From a virus, in IMG/VR virus record IMGVR_UViG_3300028610_002143, positions 1 to 45,494 of that record: 45,494 nucleotides of DNA. One strand, 5' to 3'. The notes beneath the pieces were generated by a model. The model worked only from the letters and a program-made list of their open reading frames with translations. It searched no databases and was not told where the DNA came from. Of this stretch, positions 16,924-23,463 are shown piece by piece. Numbering within the stretch: the stretch's first letter is position 1; each line of letters begins with the position of its first letter. A program made the translations under genes and the position numbers.

Positions 16924-17019
16924 AATCAGGGCAACAAAAAACGCGCACAATGAGGTGAGTACTCACTGTGCGCGTAAACGCTTTGGACGGCGGGGATCAA
17001 TCCGCTTGTTGCCCTGATT
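16924..17019 (-). ncRNA. Structured portal leader: 14-bp closing stem around two inner hairpins
   Basis: On the minus strand the leader begins with AATCAGGGCAACAA (complement of 17006-17019) and ends with TTGTTGCCCTGATT (complement of 16924-16937), a perfect 14-bp inverted repeat. Between them sit a small GCGG/CCGC hairpin and the terminator hairpin at 16941-16975. The 3' arm overlaps the last bases of the U-tract, so outer and inner structures occupy the same transcript end. It lies between the promoter at 17034-17063 and the portal. It could be a regulatory leader, an RNase III substrate or a stable RNA; sequence alone cannot decide. Confidence 0.6.
16936..16975 (-). terminator. Intrinsic terminator or attenuator just upstream of the portal
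   Basis: ACGCGCACA (complement of 16967-16975) pairs perfectly with TGTGCGCGT (complement of 16941-16949), 9 bp, enclosing a second palindrome GTGAGTACTCAC (16955-16966). The stem is followed on the minus strand by six T. It may end transcripts of the radical SAM operon or attenuate those starting at the 17034-17063 promoter, before the portal. Confidence 0.8.
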
Positions 17020-17033
17020 CAACTTTCGAAGTG

Positions 17034-17063
17034 ACTATACCACAAAGGTGATAGTAATGTCAA
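17034..17063 (-). promoter_or_regulatory. Sigma70-like promoter ahead of the portal leader
   Basis: On the minus strand TTGACA (17058-17063) and TATAGT (17034-17039) are separated by 18 bases. The spacer ends TTTGTGG, shared with the promoter at 28605. It lies between the radical SAM gene and the portal, and probably starts the virion transcript. Confidence 0.75.
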
Positions 17064-17102
17064 GAACAAATAATCCCGGCTTTTCTTGAAAATCAATTAA
17101 AT

Positions 17103-17813
17103 CTAGGAGCTTCTATCCCAGCTCCTGGTAATCTTGCCGTCGACATGGCACTTAAAGGACTGTGCTGCCTTTTTGTTAATAATCATGTCACAACGCTTAA
17201 TGATGTGTCCTCTGTATATTTGCCCAATCATCTCATTGAACAGAACGACCCATTCCGACCAAGGCAGAAGATCCAGGTAGGGTACACATCTTCGAATGTG
17301 AGTCCAGTCGTTACAATCAGTGAGTGTGGAAAATTTCAGATGAGCCCGATGTTCAAACTGATCAATAAACGAATCTAGGCTATCCCTCGTTCCTAACTGC
17401 CCTGAATAGATAATCGTGCTTATAGTCAGGTCCGAAGAGAAGTCAGATTGGCTAGGAAGCCGCCAAAGGCCAGACGGGTAGTTTGATATATTGAAGCAAT
17501 CTATTACTCCGTCCACAGATTTGAGTATTGACGGGAGGGTATAGTTCGTCGTAAGGACAGATCGAAGTTTGGACTCGCGCACAAGGTGCGCTATTTCCTT
17601 GAGTCGAGGATGCATGCACGGCTCCCCACCCGTTAGCAGGACATCTTCGAGACCTTGTTGTTCGGCGAAGCTAATGGCGTTAGCTACGCTGTCAAGAGAA
17701 ATAAACCCCTTGTCGCCCCTGTATTTATCAATGCAAAACTGGCACGACTTGTTGCACTCATGCGTAAGTACTATGTTTATATACGAGCCCGCCACTTGTT
17801 TTACTGAGAACAT
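17103..17813 (-). CDS. Radical SAM protein, 236 aa
   Basis: Shows the 4Fe-4S radical SAM motif CNKSCQFC (Cys residues near 16, 20, 23) and the GGEP motif (LLTGGEPCMHPRLKEIAHLV, about residues 60-80), which together bind the cluster and S-adenosylmethionine. There is no C-terminal SPASM or B12 domain. The length, about 236, is that of a minimal radical SAM barrel; Cys residues further on (CNDW, CVPY, KRCD, FKCH) could bind a second metal. Start ATG after GAGGAAG. It sits at the end of a block of small coupled genes and before the portal leader. It resembles QueE and MoaA N-terminal regions but lacks a clear subfamily signature. The substrate is unknown. Confidence 0.8.
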   Translation of the reverse strand: MFSVKQVAGSYINIVLTHECNKSCQFCIDKYRGDKGFISLDSVANAISFAEQQGLEDVLLTGGEPCMHPRLKEIAHLVRESKLRSVLTTNYTLPSILKSVDGVIDCFNISNYPSGLWRLPSQSDFSSDLTISTIIYSGQLGTRDSLDSFIDQFEHRAHLKFSTLTDCNDWTHIRRCVPYLDLLPWSEWVVLFNEMIGQIYRGHIIKRCDMIINKKAAQSFKCHVDGKITRSWDRSS

Positions 17814-17823
17814 TTAATCTTCC

Positions 17824-18039
17824 TCAATCGGGAAACTCCTCTTCCCAGAATTTGATATCCATCAATCGCTCCGGCACCAGGTCGCCGGCTGCGACGTGCT
17901 CTTGTAGGTGGGCTATAATGTGAGGCGGGTGGGCGCTCTTGAATGCACATCCACACACTAAAATACCATCTTCGCTGCCGTCGTCGGTGCAGTAGAGGTA
18001 GATGTCGCTGTCGAATTCTGTTGAGCGGCAGTAGCTCAT
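17824..18039 (-). CDS. Small hypothetical protein with Cys pair, 71 aa
   Basis: Overlaps the preceding gene by ATGA (18036-18039). Contains DDGSEDGILVCGCAFKSAHPPHI and an acidic C-terminus ending FWEEEFPD. A CxC pair and C-terminal His may bind a metal. Just upstream of the radical SAM gene with a short gap, so it may be a partner of that enzyme; this is inference from position only. Confidence 0.7.
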   Translation of the reverse strand: MSYCRSTEFDSDIYLYCTDDGSEDGILVCGCAFKSAHPPHIIAHLQEHVAAGDLVPERLMDIKFWEEEFPD

Positions 18040-18371
18040 TCTGCTAATTTTCCTCTCGCAAGTCTCTCATCGAGAATTTCAACCCTGTCAACCATAAGGC
18101 TGGAGTGTTCTTCCATTTTTCCGGCTAACTCTTCCCAAAACTCCCGATCCTGCTTAAGGTCTTCAATCTCTTGACGATCGAACAGGATGGTTCTTTTAGC
18201 ATCTACAAGTTCTCTCCCCAACTCGACGATCTCCGCTACGTTCCTTTGGACTTCACATTCGGAATTGTGTCGCTGTCGTTCAGCTAATTTATTGATTGCG
18301 TCAATCTCATCAACTAGACGCGACTTTGTTTTACTCAAAAGGCGAACCCTGTTTAGTTCCTTTTTATTCAT
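18036..18371 (-). CDS. Coiled-coil hypothetical protein, 111 aa
   Basis: Nearly all of the protein is charged helix with heptad-like spacing (LLSKTKSRLVDEIDAINKL; RQEIEDLKQDREFWEELAGK). Overlaps both neighbours by ATGA. It is part of the small-gene chain of 17.8-19.6 kb. No family recognised; a structural or scaffolding-type accessory is possible. Confidence 0.7.
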   Translation of the reverse strand: MNKKELNRVRLLSKTKSRLVDEIDAINKLAERQRHNSECEVQRNVAEIVELGRELVDAKRTILFDRQEIEDLKQDREFWEELAGKMEEHSSLMVDRVEILDERLARGKLAE

Positions 18372-18679
18372 GCTTGCACTATCTCCTTCACGCAGCCATA
18401 TGGGATGACTGTGTAACTTTTGTCGCCGTTAGGTTTGTTGACATCGCATATGGAGTTGGCGATTATAATAGACTCCTCCGTGAGCGACACAAGGAAACCC
18501 GTATTGACACATGGAGACGGCTTAGCAGCTTTCACGTCGGCGTGCTTGGTCCAAGCGTTGTTTTCCACTATGTCATCCCAAAATACGTAGACAAGCATGT
18601 ACTGCTCTATGCCGGGCTCAGAGAGGAGCATCGATGAGGCCTTGACAGGTTTTAGCTTAGTCTTTCTCTTCGCTGTCAT
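18368..18679 (-). CDS. Small beta-rich hypothetical protein, 103 aa
   Basis: Start placed at ATG 18679 with a strong ribosome site (AAGGAGGAG, six bases ahead); an earlier in-frame start near 18745 lies in the upstream gene. It has a lysine-rich start and a beta-barrel-like core (YMLVYVFWDDIVENNAW; GFLVSLTEESIIIANSI; SYTVIPYGCVKEI). This looks like the small Sm-like beta proteins found in several phages, but that is a resemblance of pattern only. It overlaps the end of the 18657-19253 gene. Confidence 0.65.
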   Translation of the reverse strand: MTAKRKTKLKPVKASSMLLSEPGIEQYMLVYVFWDDIVENNAWTKHADVKAAKPSPCVNTGFLVSLTEESIIIANSICDVNKPNGDKSYTVIPYGCVKEIVQA

Positions 18680-19253
18680 CTGCGGCTCCTCCTTCTGTGG
18701 GGGTAGGTACCGACTCCAGCTCAGCAAGCAACACAAACTTGCCACACATCGTCTTTACAACTGCCAGCTTATGAGCGTGGACGTAGTCCCACGAGCGTTC
18801 AGGATCTTCGTCATCGTTAACATTGACCAATCCACCGAAGTAATAGGTGGTGTCTTCGTCTACTACGAATTTGCCCTGCAAGTTCTCTCCGTCGATACGA
18901 GCAAGGAGGATAGAGCCGAGCTGGAAGCTCGAGATTTTCTCGGCGGAACCGATGTTTTCCATGGCACTGGCCCTAATAGACATCTCTGCATCGAACGGAG
19001 TTGGGATAGGGGTTTCGTTAGTAATCTCGCTGCCGTCCTTCATGAGTATCCGCAAGAACGCTTTACGCTGAACGACGATCTCCATAACGGCGGTCTTGAT
19101 TGAGTGAATTTGAACCTGATCTTCCTCTGCCTCTCGACATAGTCGACCGATATTACGATAGTATTCATCAGACTTTTCTTTTTGATCTTTCAGTTCACTT
19201 TTGAGGCTTGCCATAGTTGGCTTCGCTTTATTTTTTTTAATTTTCTTCGTCAT
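18657..19253 (-). CDS. Hypothetical protein with a duplicated phage domain, about 198 aa
   Basis: Start placed at ATG 19253, nine bases after AAGGAG. The N-terminal half is Lys-rich and coiled (KKNKAKPTMASLKSELKDQK). The C-terminal half (residues about 105-180) carries SFQLGSILLARIDGE, then DEDTTYYFGGLV, SWDYVHAH and VKTMCGKFVLLAELES. The same block is present in the plus-strand gene at 34509-34907 (AFQLGYRT..., DPDITYYIGGKV, WDVVMTRCG). The function is unknown, but paralogues in two arms of the genome suggest a useful small domain. Confidence 0.7.
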   Translation of the reverse strand: MTKKIKKNKAKPTMASLKSELKDQKEKSDEYYRNIGRLCREAEEDQVQIHSIKTAVMEIVVQRKAFLRILMKDGSEITNETPIPTPFDAEMSIRASAMENIGSAEKISSFQLGSILLARIDGENLQGKFVVDEDTTYYFGGLVNVNDDEDPERSWDYVHAHKLAVVKTMCGKFVLLAELESVPTPTEGGAADDSEEKD

Positions 19254-19269
19254 TTGCTTCAACTCCTTC

Positions 19270-19605
19270 TCAGTTTATTGCGGATAGTAATACCCACAGG
19301 TGGTAACATATGTCGGGGATCATATACAAGAACACAAGCACTGTCGCCCAGGCGGAGAGGACGCCTTGTATCGGGTGAGACAGTTTGTGGCGCTCTTCCT
19401 CGTCCAGCTCGTCCCTGATAAGCTTGAGGGCAACCACAGAGGAGGCTACGTCTTCATTTATCTGATGACGAGTTTTCTTTCGAATACCACCCTCAAGCCA
19501 GCCGATGACTATCTTGATCCTGTTCAATACTGGTAGCAGCTTTGCAGCCCTTGCATCTTTTATGCCTACCCTCCGGGCTCTTCGTGTGTTTTTTTTGACA
19601 AACAC
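19270..19605 (-). CDS. Membrane-associated hypothetical protein, about 111 aa
   Basis: Start placed at the GTG at 19605 because AAAGGAG lies five to six bases ahead; an in-frame ATG at 19626 has no ribosome site. It has a strongly basic N-terminus (KKNTRRARRVGIKDARAAKL), a helical middle, and a C-terminal hydrophobic stretch (about residues 90-110: WATVLVFLYMIPDICYHLWVL). A C-terminal membrane anchor with a basic cytoplasmic part is plausible. Not a typical holin arrangement. It sits downstream of the RNA ligase gene across a dyad-rich gap. Confidence 0.65.
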   Translation of the reverse strand: MFVKKNTRRARRVGIKDARAAKLLPVLNRIKIVIGWLEGGIRKKTRHQINEDVASSVVALKLIRDELDEEERHKLSHPIQGVLSAWATVLVFLYMIPDICYHLWVLLSAIN

Positions 19606-19620
19606 TTTTGCTCCTTTGCG

Positions 19621-19677
19621 TCTCATCTATGAGACATTAATTAGTTAGTGTCTCATATTTTGCGTTTCATGAGACAC
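19621..19677. promoter_or_regulatory. Four half-sites of ATGAGACA: two facing dyads in the gap after the RNA ligase
   Basis: GTGTCTCAT (19648-19656) and ATGAGACAC (19669-19677) form a 9-bp inverted repeat; TCTCAT (19621-19626) and ATGAGACAT (19629-19637) form another. Neither is followed by a T-run on the minus strand. The spacing suggests an operator or protein-binding array upstream of the 19270-19605 gene rather than a terminator. Confidence 0.45.
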
Positions 19678-19692
19678 AAGCCCCAGACGGGG

Positions 19693-20844
19693 TTACAACT
19701 TACTCTTCGCCAAGTACTCTGGCGACCTCTGCTTCAGCATTAGACGGCCCTGCAGCTTCGGGCTCCAGATCTCTTCCAGCCATGGCTTGATGACAATTCC
19801 CTCTCGCGCGACATCTGGGTTTAGGACGGAACGTCCGTTGCTGGCGTCTTTGACTGAACCGCCATATGGCGCTAGGAATTCGCTGAGCGGACCACGGAAA
19901 ATTTCTGGAACTGCCGGTCGTGGAGAATGCCCCTCATCCATGAGAATGAAATCACCAAAGGTTTCCATTATACTTTGGAAAAGACGCGACGATAGGTACT
20001 TCCTGTCGGGTAGCAGCGCATCAAAGAAACGGACCTGATGTTTCTCAAGCTTGTAGATGTTGCCCTGGATCCCGGGACCGATCAATTCGCCACGAAGGCA
20101 GAATGTCTTAACTTCAGGATAAATCTCAGATAACATAATGTGGAAATAATGGGCGACTCCGACAAGGTTTAGCTCCTTCACCACCCGATGGAAGGTGTGG
20201 ACCTTCGCCTGCTCCTCAAGGAGTGGCGTCACCGTATGCTTCCGGGTACAGACCTCGTGCTCGCCGGTGGTGGCGTCGTAGGTCATGGCGAAGTTGGTGC
20301 CTTCGAGTTTTTCGGTTATCCAAACGTCGCCACACCGTTTCAACTCATCCAGCTCTCTCGGGTGTCGGTCCGCCCCCTCGATGTCGTAGACGGGTACCCA
20401 TGGCGGAAGTGTGGTGAGCTTAGCAGAGCCGACGAAGACCTCGGGGGGTTCGTATTTGGTGACGCCCAGGCGCTCTGCTATATCACCAATTTCGTCGCGC
20501 TCCTCGATAAAATCATACCAAAAGTGCTTGAAGAGCCAATGTGGGAGAGTATCCTCTGGCTTGCCGACGATCCCTTGGCTAATTTCACTCCTAAGCCGGA
20601 TGGTTTTCACTCGATTTTTCTCAGGGCCTGATAGTCGCCCCTCTAAGCCAAGCCGAGCGATGATGTCGTCCGGCAGAATGCTATCGATGGGGAAATAGAC
20701 CACCTCGTCGCCCTGCTTATACTCATCTCGACCCGTGATAAACTGAAACTCCAACCCGTCCACCTTGGCGATGTCGAGGCGGTCGGCATTCGGGTGATGG
20801 CTGACTTCGCTGATGCGTCTGATTTCGACTGCGAATTTACTCAT
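19693..20844 (-). CDS. RNA ligase, Rnl5 (DraRnl-like) family, 383 aa
   Basis: This is an ATP-dependent RNA ligase: it transfers AMP from ATP to a lysine, then to a 5'-phosphate end, and seals to a 3'-OH. Nucleotidyltransferase motifs appear in order: motif I EKLEGTNF with K179, motif III FCLRGELIG, IIIa VRFFDALL, IV EGIVIKP, V LKQRSPEYLAKSK. The N-terminal ~130 residues lack ligase motifs and resemble the extra OB-type domain of the Deinococcus radiodurans RNA ligase (DRB0094) family. Start ATG overlaps the previous stop (20841-20844). It lies one small gene downstream of a tRNA cluster, so tRNA repair after anticodon cleavage is a reasonable role. Family call is by motif; substrate is inferred. 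Confidence 0.87.
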   Translation of the reverse strand: MSKFAVEIRRISEVSHHPNADRLDIAKVDGLEFQFITGRDEYKQGDEVVYFPIDSILPDDIIARLGLEGRLSGPEKNRVKTIRLRSEISQGIVGKPEDTLPHWLFKHFWYDFIEERDEIGDIAERLGVTKYEPPEVFVGSAKLTTLPPWVPVYDIEGADRHPRELDELKRCGDVWITEKLEGTNFAMTYDATTGEHEVCTRKHTVTPLLEEQAKVHTFHRVVKELNLVGVAHYFHIMLSEIYPEVKTFCLRGELIGPGIQGNIYKLEKHQVRFFDALLPDRKYLSSRLFQSIMETFGDFILMDEGHSPRPAVPEIFRGPLSEFLAPYGGSVKDASNGRSVLNPDVAREGIVIKPWLEEIWSPKLQGRLMLKQRSPEYLAKSKL

Positions 20845-21215
20845 GATGACAACACCACTTCATCCTCGATGATAGCCTTGGCTTCCTGGAGATCTCCCGC
20901 ATCCAACCAGCGATGAACTCTTTTGAAGAGGTCTTCGTGGGTATTGATGCGGTTGGCCATGGACTTGAGCGTCTTGGGCACCCATGCCATGTCCTCGTTA
21001 AATCTATAGTATCCAGAGTTATCTTGGTCGTCGTCGTAAACGTTCGTCTCGAGACCTTCCGTTATAACTACGAGGTTAATAATACCGTCTTCGACATCAG
21101 ACAGTATTCTGGCAAAATCTTTTTCGTCGTAGAAGCTGAAACGTTCAATGTCGTCTCGTAGGAATGGCTTGATGTCTTCTGGGTTATCGTCTGTGATTAG
21201 TTTTACTTCAATCAT
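20841..21215 (-). CDS. Acidic hypothetical protein between tRNA cluster and RNA ligase, 124 aa
   Basis: Start placed at ATG 21215 (MIEVKLITDDNPEDIKPFL), preceded by AAAGGAGCAAACG. Earlier in-frame starts lie inside the tRNA genes and are not used. The protein is very acidic in places (NVYDDDQDNSGYYRFNEDMA), with a helical C-terminus (RWLDAGDLQEAKAIIEDE). It overlaps the ligase start by ATGA and could act with it. Family not recognised. Confidence 0.7.
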   Translation of the reverse strand: MIEVKLITDDNPEDIKPFLRDDIERFSFYDEKDFARILSDVEDGIINLVVITEGLETNVYDDDQDNSGYYRFNEDMAWVPKTLKSMANRINTHEDLFKRVHRWLDAGDLQEAKAIIEDEVVLSS

Positions 21216-21244
21216 CGTTTGCTCCTTTGTTTTTTGCAAAAACT

Positions 21245-21320
21245 TGGTGAGCCCGGTCGGATTCGAACCGACGACCCACGGCTTATGAGGCCGGCGCTCT
21301 ACCAACTGAGCTACGGGCTC
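21245..21320 (-). tRNA. tRNA with CAT anticodon (Met or Ile2), encoded CCA
   Basis: The minus strand folds into a normal cloverleaf: acceptor GAGCCCG/CGGGCTC, D arm GCTC/GAGC, anticodon loop CTCATAA (CAT), T arm GTCGG-TTCGAAT-CCGAC, discriminator A, then CCA at 21245-21247. One mismatch (C.T) lies at the top of the anticodon stem. It is elongator Met-like, but CAT can also be lysidine-modified Ile. It starts the run of three tRNA-like sequences. Confidence 0.85.
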
Positions 21321-21323
21321 ATT

Positions 21324-21391
21324 ACCTTCGGGAGGATTCGAACCCCACCTCCGCCTCGCAAGGCGGCGCTCTACCATTAAGCTACCGAAGG
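21324..21391 (-). tRNA. Degenerate tRNA-like gene, anticodon loop of only six bases
   Basis: Acceptor CCTTCGG/CCGAAGG is perfect, the D arm GCTT/GAGC pairs, and the T loop TTCGAAT is normal, but the total length is 68 nt. The anticodon stem CCGCC/GGCGG closes a six-base loop TTGCGA, so the anticodon cannot be assigned (UGC, Ala-like, or GCG, Arg-like). The T stem has four clear pairs. No encoded CCA. It could be a pseudo-tRNA, an unusual functional tRNA, or a decoy. Confidence 0.6.
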
Positions 21392-21426
21392 CAAATTCAA
21401 ATGTTTTCTTCGAAATGTTTAAGTGA

Positions 21427-21500
21427 ACCCCGCGACTGGAATCAAACCAGTACCTCGCCCTATAGGGTCAATTGCGTGCTATCAACTACACCACGCGGGG
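21427..21500 (-). tRNA. tRNA-like gene with no regular anticodon stem
   Basis: Acceptor CCCCGCG/CGCGGGG, D arm GTGT/GCAC and T arm ACTGG-TTTGATT-CCAGT are perfect. In the anticodon region, a self-complementary CCCTATAGGG replaces a regular 5-bp stem and seven-base loop; no standard anticodon can be placed. Length 74 nt, no encoded CCA. Intact outer arms suggest it is still kept as a tRNA-shaped RNA. Confidence 0.55.
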
Positions 21501-21517
21501 GTAAAGACTACGCCAAT

Positions 21518-21766
21518 CTAATCGGTTGCCCAAAAAGATCTAGTTACATCTAGCTCGATTCTGCCACGGAGTTTTTCACACAACCCTGGGTGTCCAACTA
21601 GATCGTTTCTGTACTTCCTGATGATTCTTATTAACCGAGCAGCTGCGGCTAATATATCCCTCTCGGCCATCTCTGGATGGTGCTCGTCGATGCTGAGGCT
21701 ACACCGTGGAATCTTCTCGCCATCTCCAATGGTTTGCCTAATTGCGCCCAGTGTGGTTTCGCTCAT
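21518..21766 (-). CDS. Small hypothetical protein, 82 aa
   Basis: Starts ATG after GGGGAGGA. The middle is helical and basic (AERDILAAAARLIRIIRKYR), followed by NDLVGHPGLCEKLRGRIEL. It lies between the endolysin-like gene and the tRNA cluster, two bases after the endolysin stop. No family recognised; it might be a small regulatory or lysis partner. Confidence 0.65.
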   Translation of the reverse strand: MSETTLGAIRQTIGDGEKIPRCSLSIDEHHPEMAERDILAAAARLIRIIRKYRNDLVGHPGLCEKLRGRIELDVTRSFWATD

Positions 21767-21768
21767 GG

Positions 21769-22377
21769 CTAATCCTCCCCAAGCGTCGGCTCGAGCGACG
21801 GCTTTGCGGGTGTGATTGCATCCTTCAGTTTCTTGCCGCCATCGCGTTGGTCGACATGGACGTGAGCATGTATGGCTTCATAGTCATCCTTGACGTGATC
21901 GAAATGCTTTCTACAGATGTCGCCCAGTTTCTTTTCGTCGACGCGGTGCCACGTAACCTCATCAACCTTGATGCCGGACTCGTATTCATAAGTTCCCGGA
22001 GGGTGGCCATACCAGCCCGTAATGTCTGCTGCTATCCCGCCATATTCGACCAAGTGCGTAGAGTCTGGCGACACGAGACCACCAGCGGTGGTCCAGCCGA
22101 ATCTCTCTGCGAGTGCATCGTTATCCCTTTCTGTGCGCGTTCCGTTTGTGATAATTACTTCTACTAAGGGGCCGTAGATTTCGCGTAGATCTCTATGGAC
22201 CAGCTCGAGGCCAAGGAGTAATGTCTCGTGAACAACGGCAATGCCATCCTTGTTCTCAAACTCTCGTAGTTTGAAGTGCGAGGACTGTTCGAAGCTCGCG
22301 TCTTCTGCCACAATGCTGTGGCCGACCAAGATGATGGGAATCAGGCAGGTCAACCGGACGTTGTTTCTGTCTTTCAT
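21769..22377 (-). CDS. Endolysin-like M15-type peptidase with N-terminal hydrophobic segment, 202 aa
   Basis: M15-type D,D-carboxypeptidases cut peptidoglycan cross-links. Seen here: HFKLREF early in the protein; GLELVHRDLREIYGPLVEVI with NGTRTERDND, where family members carry SGYR..N; then STHLVEYGGIAADI, matching the S-x-H...G-x-AxD zinc site; and IHAHVHVDQ near residue 170, a likely second His. Residues about 9-25 are hydrophobic (LTCLIPIILVGHSIVA), which may be a signal or signal-anchor segment as in some phage lysins. It follows a small gene directly. Whether it acts as D,D- or L,D-peptidase is unknown. Confidence 0.78.
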   Translation of the reverse strand: MKDRNNVRLTCLIPIILVGHSIVAEDASFEQSSHFKLREFENKDGIAVVHETLLLGLELVHRDLREIYGPLVEVIITNGTRTERDNDALAERFGWTTAGGLVSPDSTHLVEYGGIAADITGWYGHPPGTYEYESGIKVDEVTWHRVDEKKLGDICRKHFDHVKDDYEAIHAHVHVDQRDGGKKLKDAITPAKPSLEPTLGED

Positions 22378-22379
22378 GT

Positions 22380-22568
22380 TTACTCTCCCTCCTCGATCCT
22401 ATCCTCGTTCGCTTTCTTAATCATTTCCTGTAGGGCTCCAAGCGCCCTAATATGAGAACGCTGCGGCTTGGTGCGATACACCTCTTCTCCGTCTCTGGTG
22501 GCGACGCCAATGAACTTGATACCTTTGGGCGTCTTCTTGTCTTCGAATGTGAAGGTGTGGTTATGCAT
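22380..22568 (-). CDS. Small hypothetical protein, 62 aa
   Basis: ATG preceded by AAGGAATAGAA. Begins MHNHTFTFEDKKTPKGIKFI, then has a beta part and a basic-acidic tail (KKANEDRIEEGE). It ends two bases before the endolysin start, whose ribosome site lies within its last codons, so translation is coupled. No family recognised. Confidence 0.65.
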   Translation of the reverse strand: MHNHTFTFEDKKTPKGIKFIGVATRDGEEVYRTKPQRSHIRALGALQEMIKKANEDRIEEGE

Positions 22569-22570
22569 TT

Positions 22571-22660
22571 CTATTCCTTGTCGTCGCCGAGGCGTTTCTT
22601 TGCGTAGGCTACGAGGGCGCTTACGAAAGTAAAGTGCTTACTATAGCAGAGGGGCGTCAT
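22571..22660 (-). CDS. Possible micro-protein, 29 aa, overlapping gene end
   Basis: ATG at 22660, inside the end of the upstream gene, opens MTPLCYSKHFTFVSALVAYAKKRLGDDKE and ends at a stop just before the 22568 gene. It fills the gap between two genes. The ribosome site is weak (CTCCTGGTCGAT ahead). May be translated by coupling, or may be chance. Confidence 0.35.
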   Translation of the reverse strand: MTPLCYSKHFTFVSALVAYAKKRLGDDKE

Positions 22661-23234
22661 ATCGACCAGGAGTCGTTCTTCGAAATCGTCGCACCATGAT
22701 ACGGTCGGTGACGTAATCGATCAGAACCCTGACGCGATCTACATAATCTTCTCGCCTATAGCGAAGGTGTAGACTAGCGACATCCTCGAAGATTTGTGCG
22801 TACCGATCACCGGCTCCATAATCGTTGCTCTTTTCCCAGTCCTGTTGGTCTAAAAAGAAATTCCACAATGTGTCCGTGATCTCAGAAATGACCGATCCCA
22901 AAGAAGTCGCCCGGCGACTCGAAAGTTGGCAATAAAAATGATCTACCAAATACCATCTTAACTCACCAAGATTCCCAGGTTTTTGAACAGCCAGCTTCGT
23001 ATCCATCGGCGCAGTCTCCACCGTAGTCTCTTCTTTTTTCTCGGTGTCATTGGCTTGGGTCTCCTCTTGTTTTTCAAAACGGAAGTCCGGGTCGCTACCG
23101 AGGTCTACCATTAGTTCGCTGATAGCGTAGTTAAGGTCTTCGCGTTCGCCTGGCGTTATGTCGCCACGATCTTCAGCGTCATGCCTGACGCCCTGCAGCC
23201 TGCTAATTATTTCGAGTTTAGTTTCTGTGTCCAT
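22641..23234 (-). CDS. Hypothetical protein, about 197 aa
   Basis: Start placed at ATG 23234 (MDTETKLEIISRLQGVRH), nine bases after AGAGGAGC; the longer reading frame upstream overlaps another gene. Helical N-terminus (residues 1-35), an acidic Thr/Glu-rich linker (KQEETQANDTEKKEETTVET), and a helical C-terminal domain with WYLVDHFYCQLSSRRATSLG and an Arg-rich end (VRRFRRTTPGRYDAPLL). No recognised domain. Confidence 0.65.
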   Translation of the reverse strand: MDTETKLEIISRLQGVRHDAEDRGDITPGEREDLNYAISELMVDLGSDPDFRFEKQEETQANDTEKKEETTVETAPMDTKLAVQKPGNLGELRWYLVDHFYCQLSSRRATSLGSVISEITDTLWNFFLDQQDWEKSNDYGAGDRYAQIFEDVASLHLRYRREDYVDRVRVLIDYVTDRIMVRRFRRTTPGRYDAPLL

Positions 23235-23463
23235 TTTCAGTTTGCTCCTCTGATTCGGTTGTTGTTTCTTCAGTGGTATTATCATACATGTTTTCCGTCG
23301 CTGTGTCAAGATCTTTTTTCGCGGCAGCAAGAGCTTGCTCTTTCTCGTGTAGTTTGGCCATCTCGAGGGTACAGAGGAAGGCGTGCTGCGTCAGTGGGTG
23401 CGCGTGTTGACCAACGACGTTGTCGAGTATCCATTGCTCTAGACGGGTGGAGAAGAGTTGCAT
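23218..23463 (-). CDS. Small acidic protein, 81 aa
   Basis: ATG after GAGAAGGG; the start overlaps the stop of the zinc-ribbon gene by one base. N-terminal helix with QWILDNVVGQHAHPLTQHAF, then KEQALAAAKKDLDTATENMY and a Glu/Thr-rich tail. Its end overlaps the next gene by 17 bases. A promoter-like sequence lies inside (23281-23309). Family not recognised. Confidence 0.6.
   Translation of the reverse strand: MQLFSTRLEQWILDNVVGQHAHPLTQHAFLCTLEMAKLHEKEQALAAAKKDLDTATENMYDNTTEETTTESEEQTENGHRN
23281..23309 (-). promoter_or_regulatory. Sigma70-like promoter inside a gene
   Basis: Minus strand TTGACA (23304-23309) and TATGAT (23281-23286), spacer 17. Very close to consensus, but it lies inside the 23218-23463 coding region, so it may be a chance match or may supply extra transcripts for the downstream genes. 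Confidence 0.5.

Noticed and set aside
20844-21377. Extension of the 20841-21215 protein through the tRNA region (residues with repeated VAQLVER/GSNPxG)
   Set aside because: These residues come from reading tRNA genes as codons. The ATG at 21215 has a strong ribosome site, so the longer form is an artefact.
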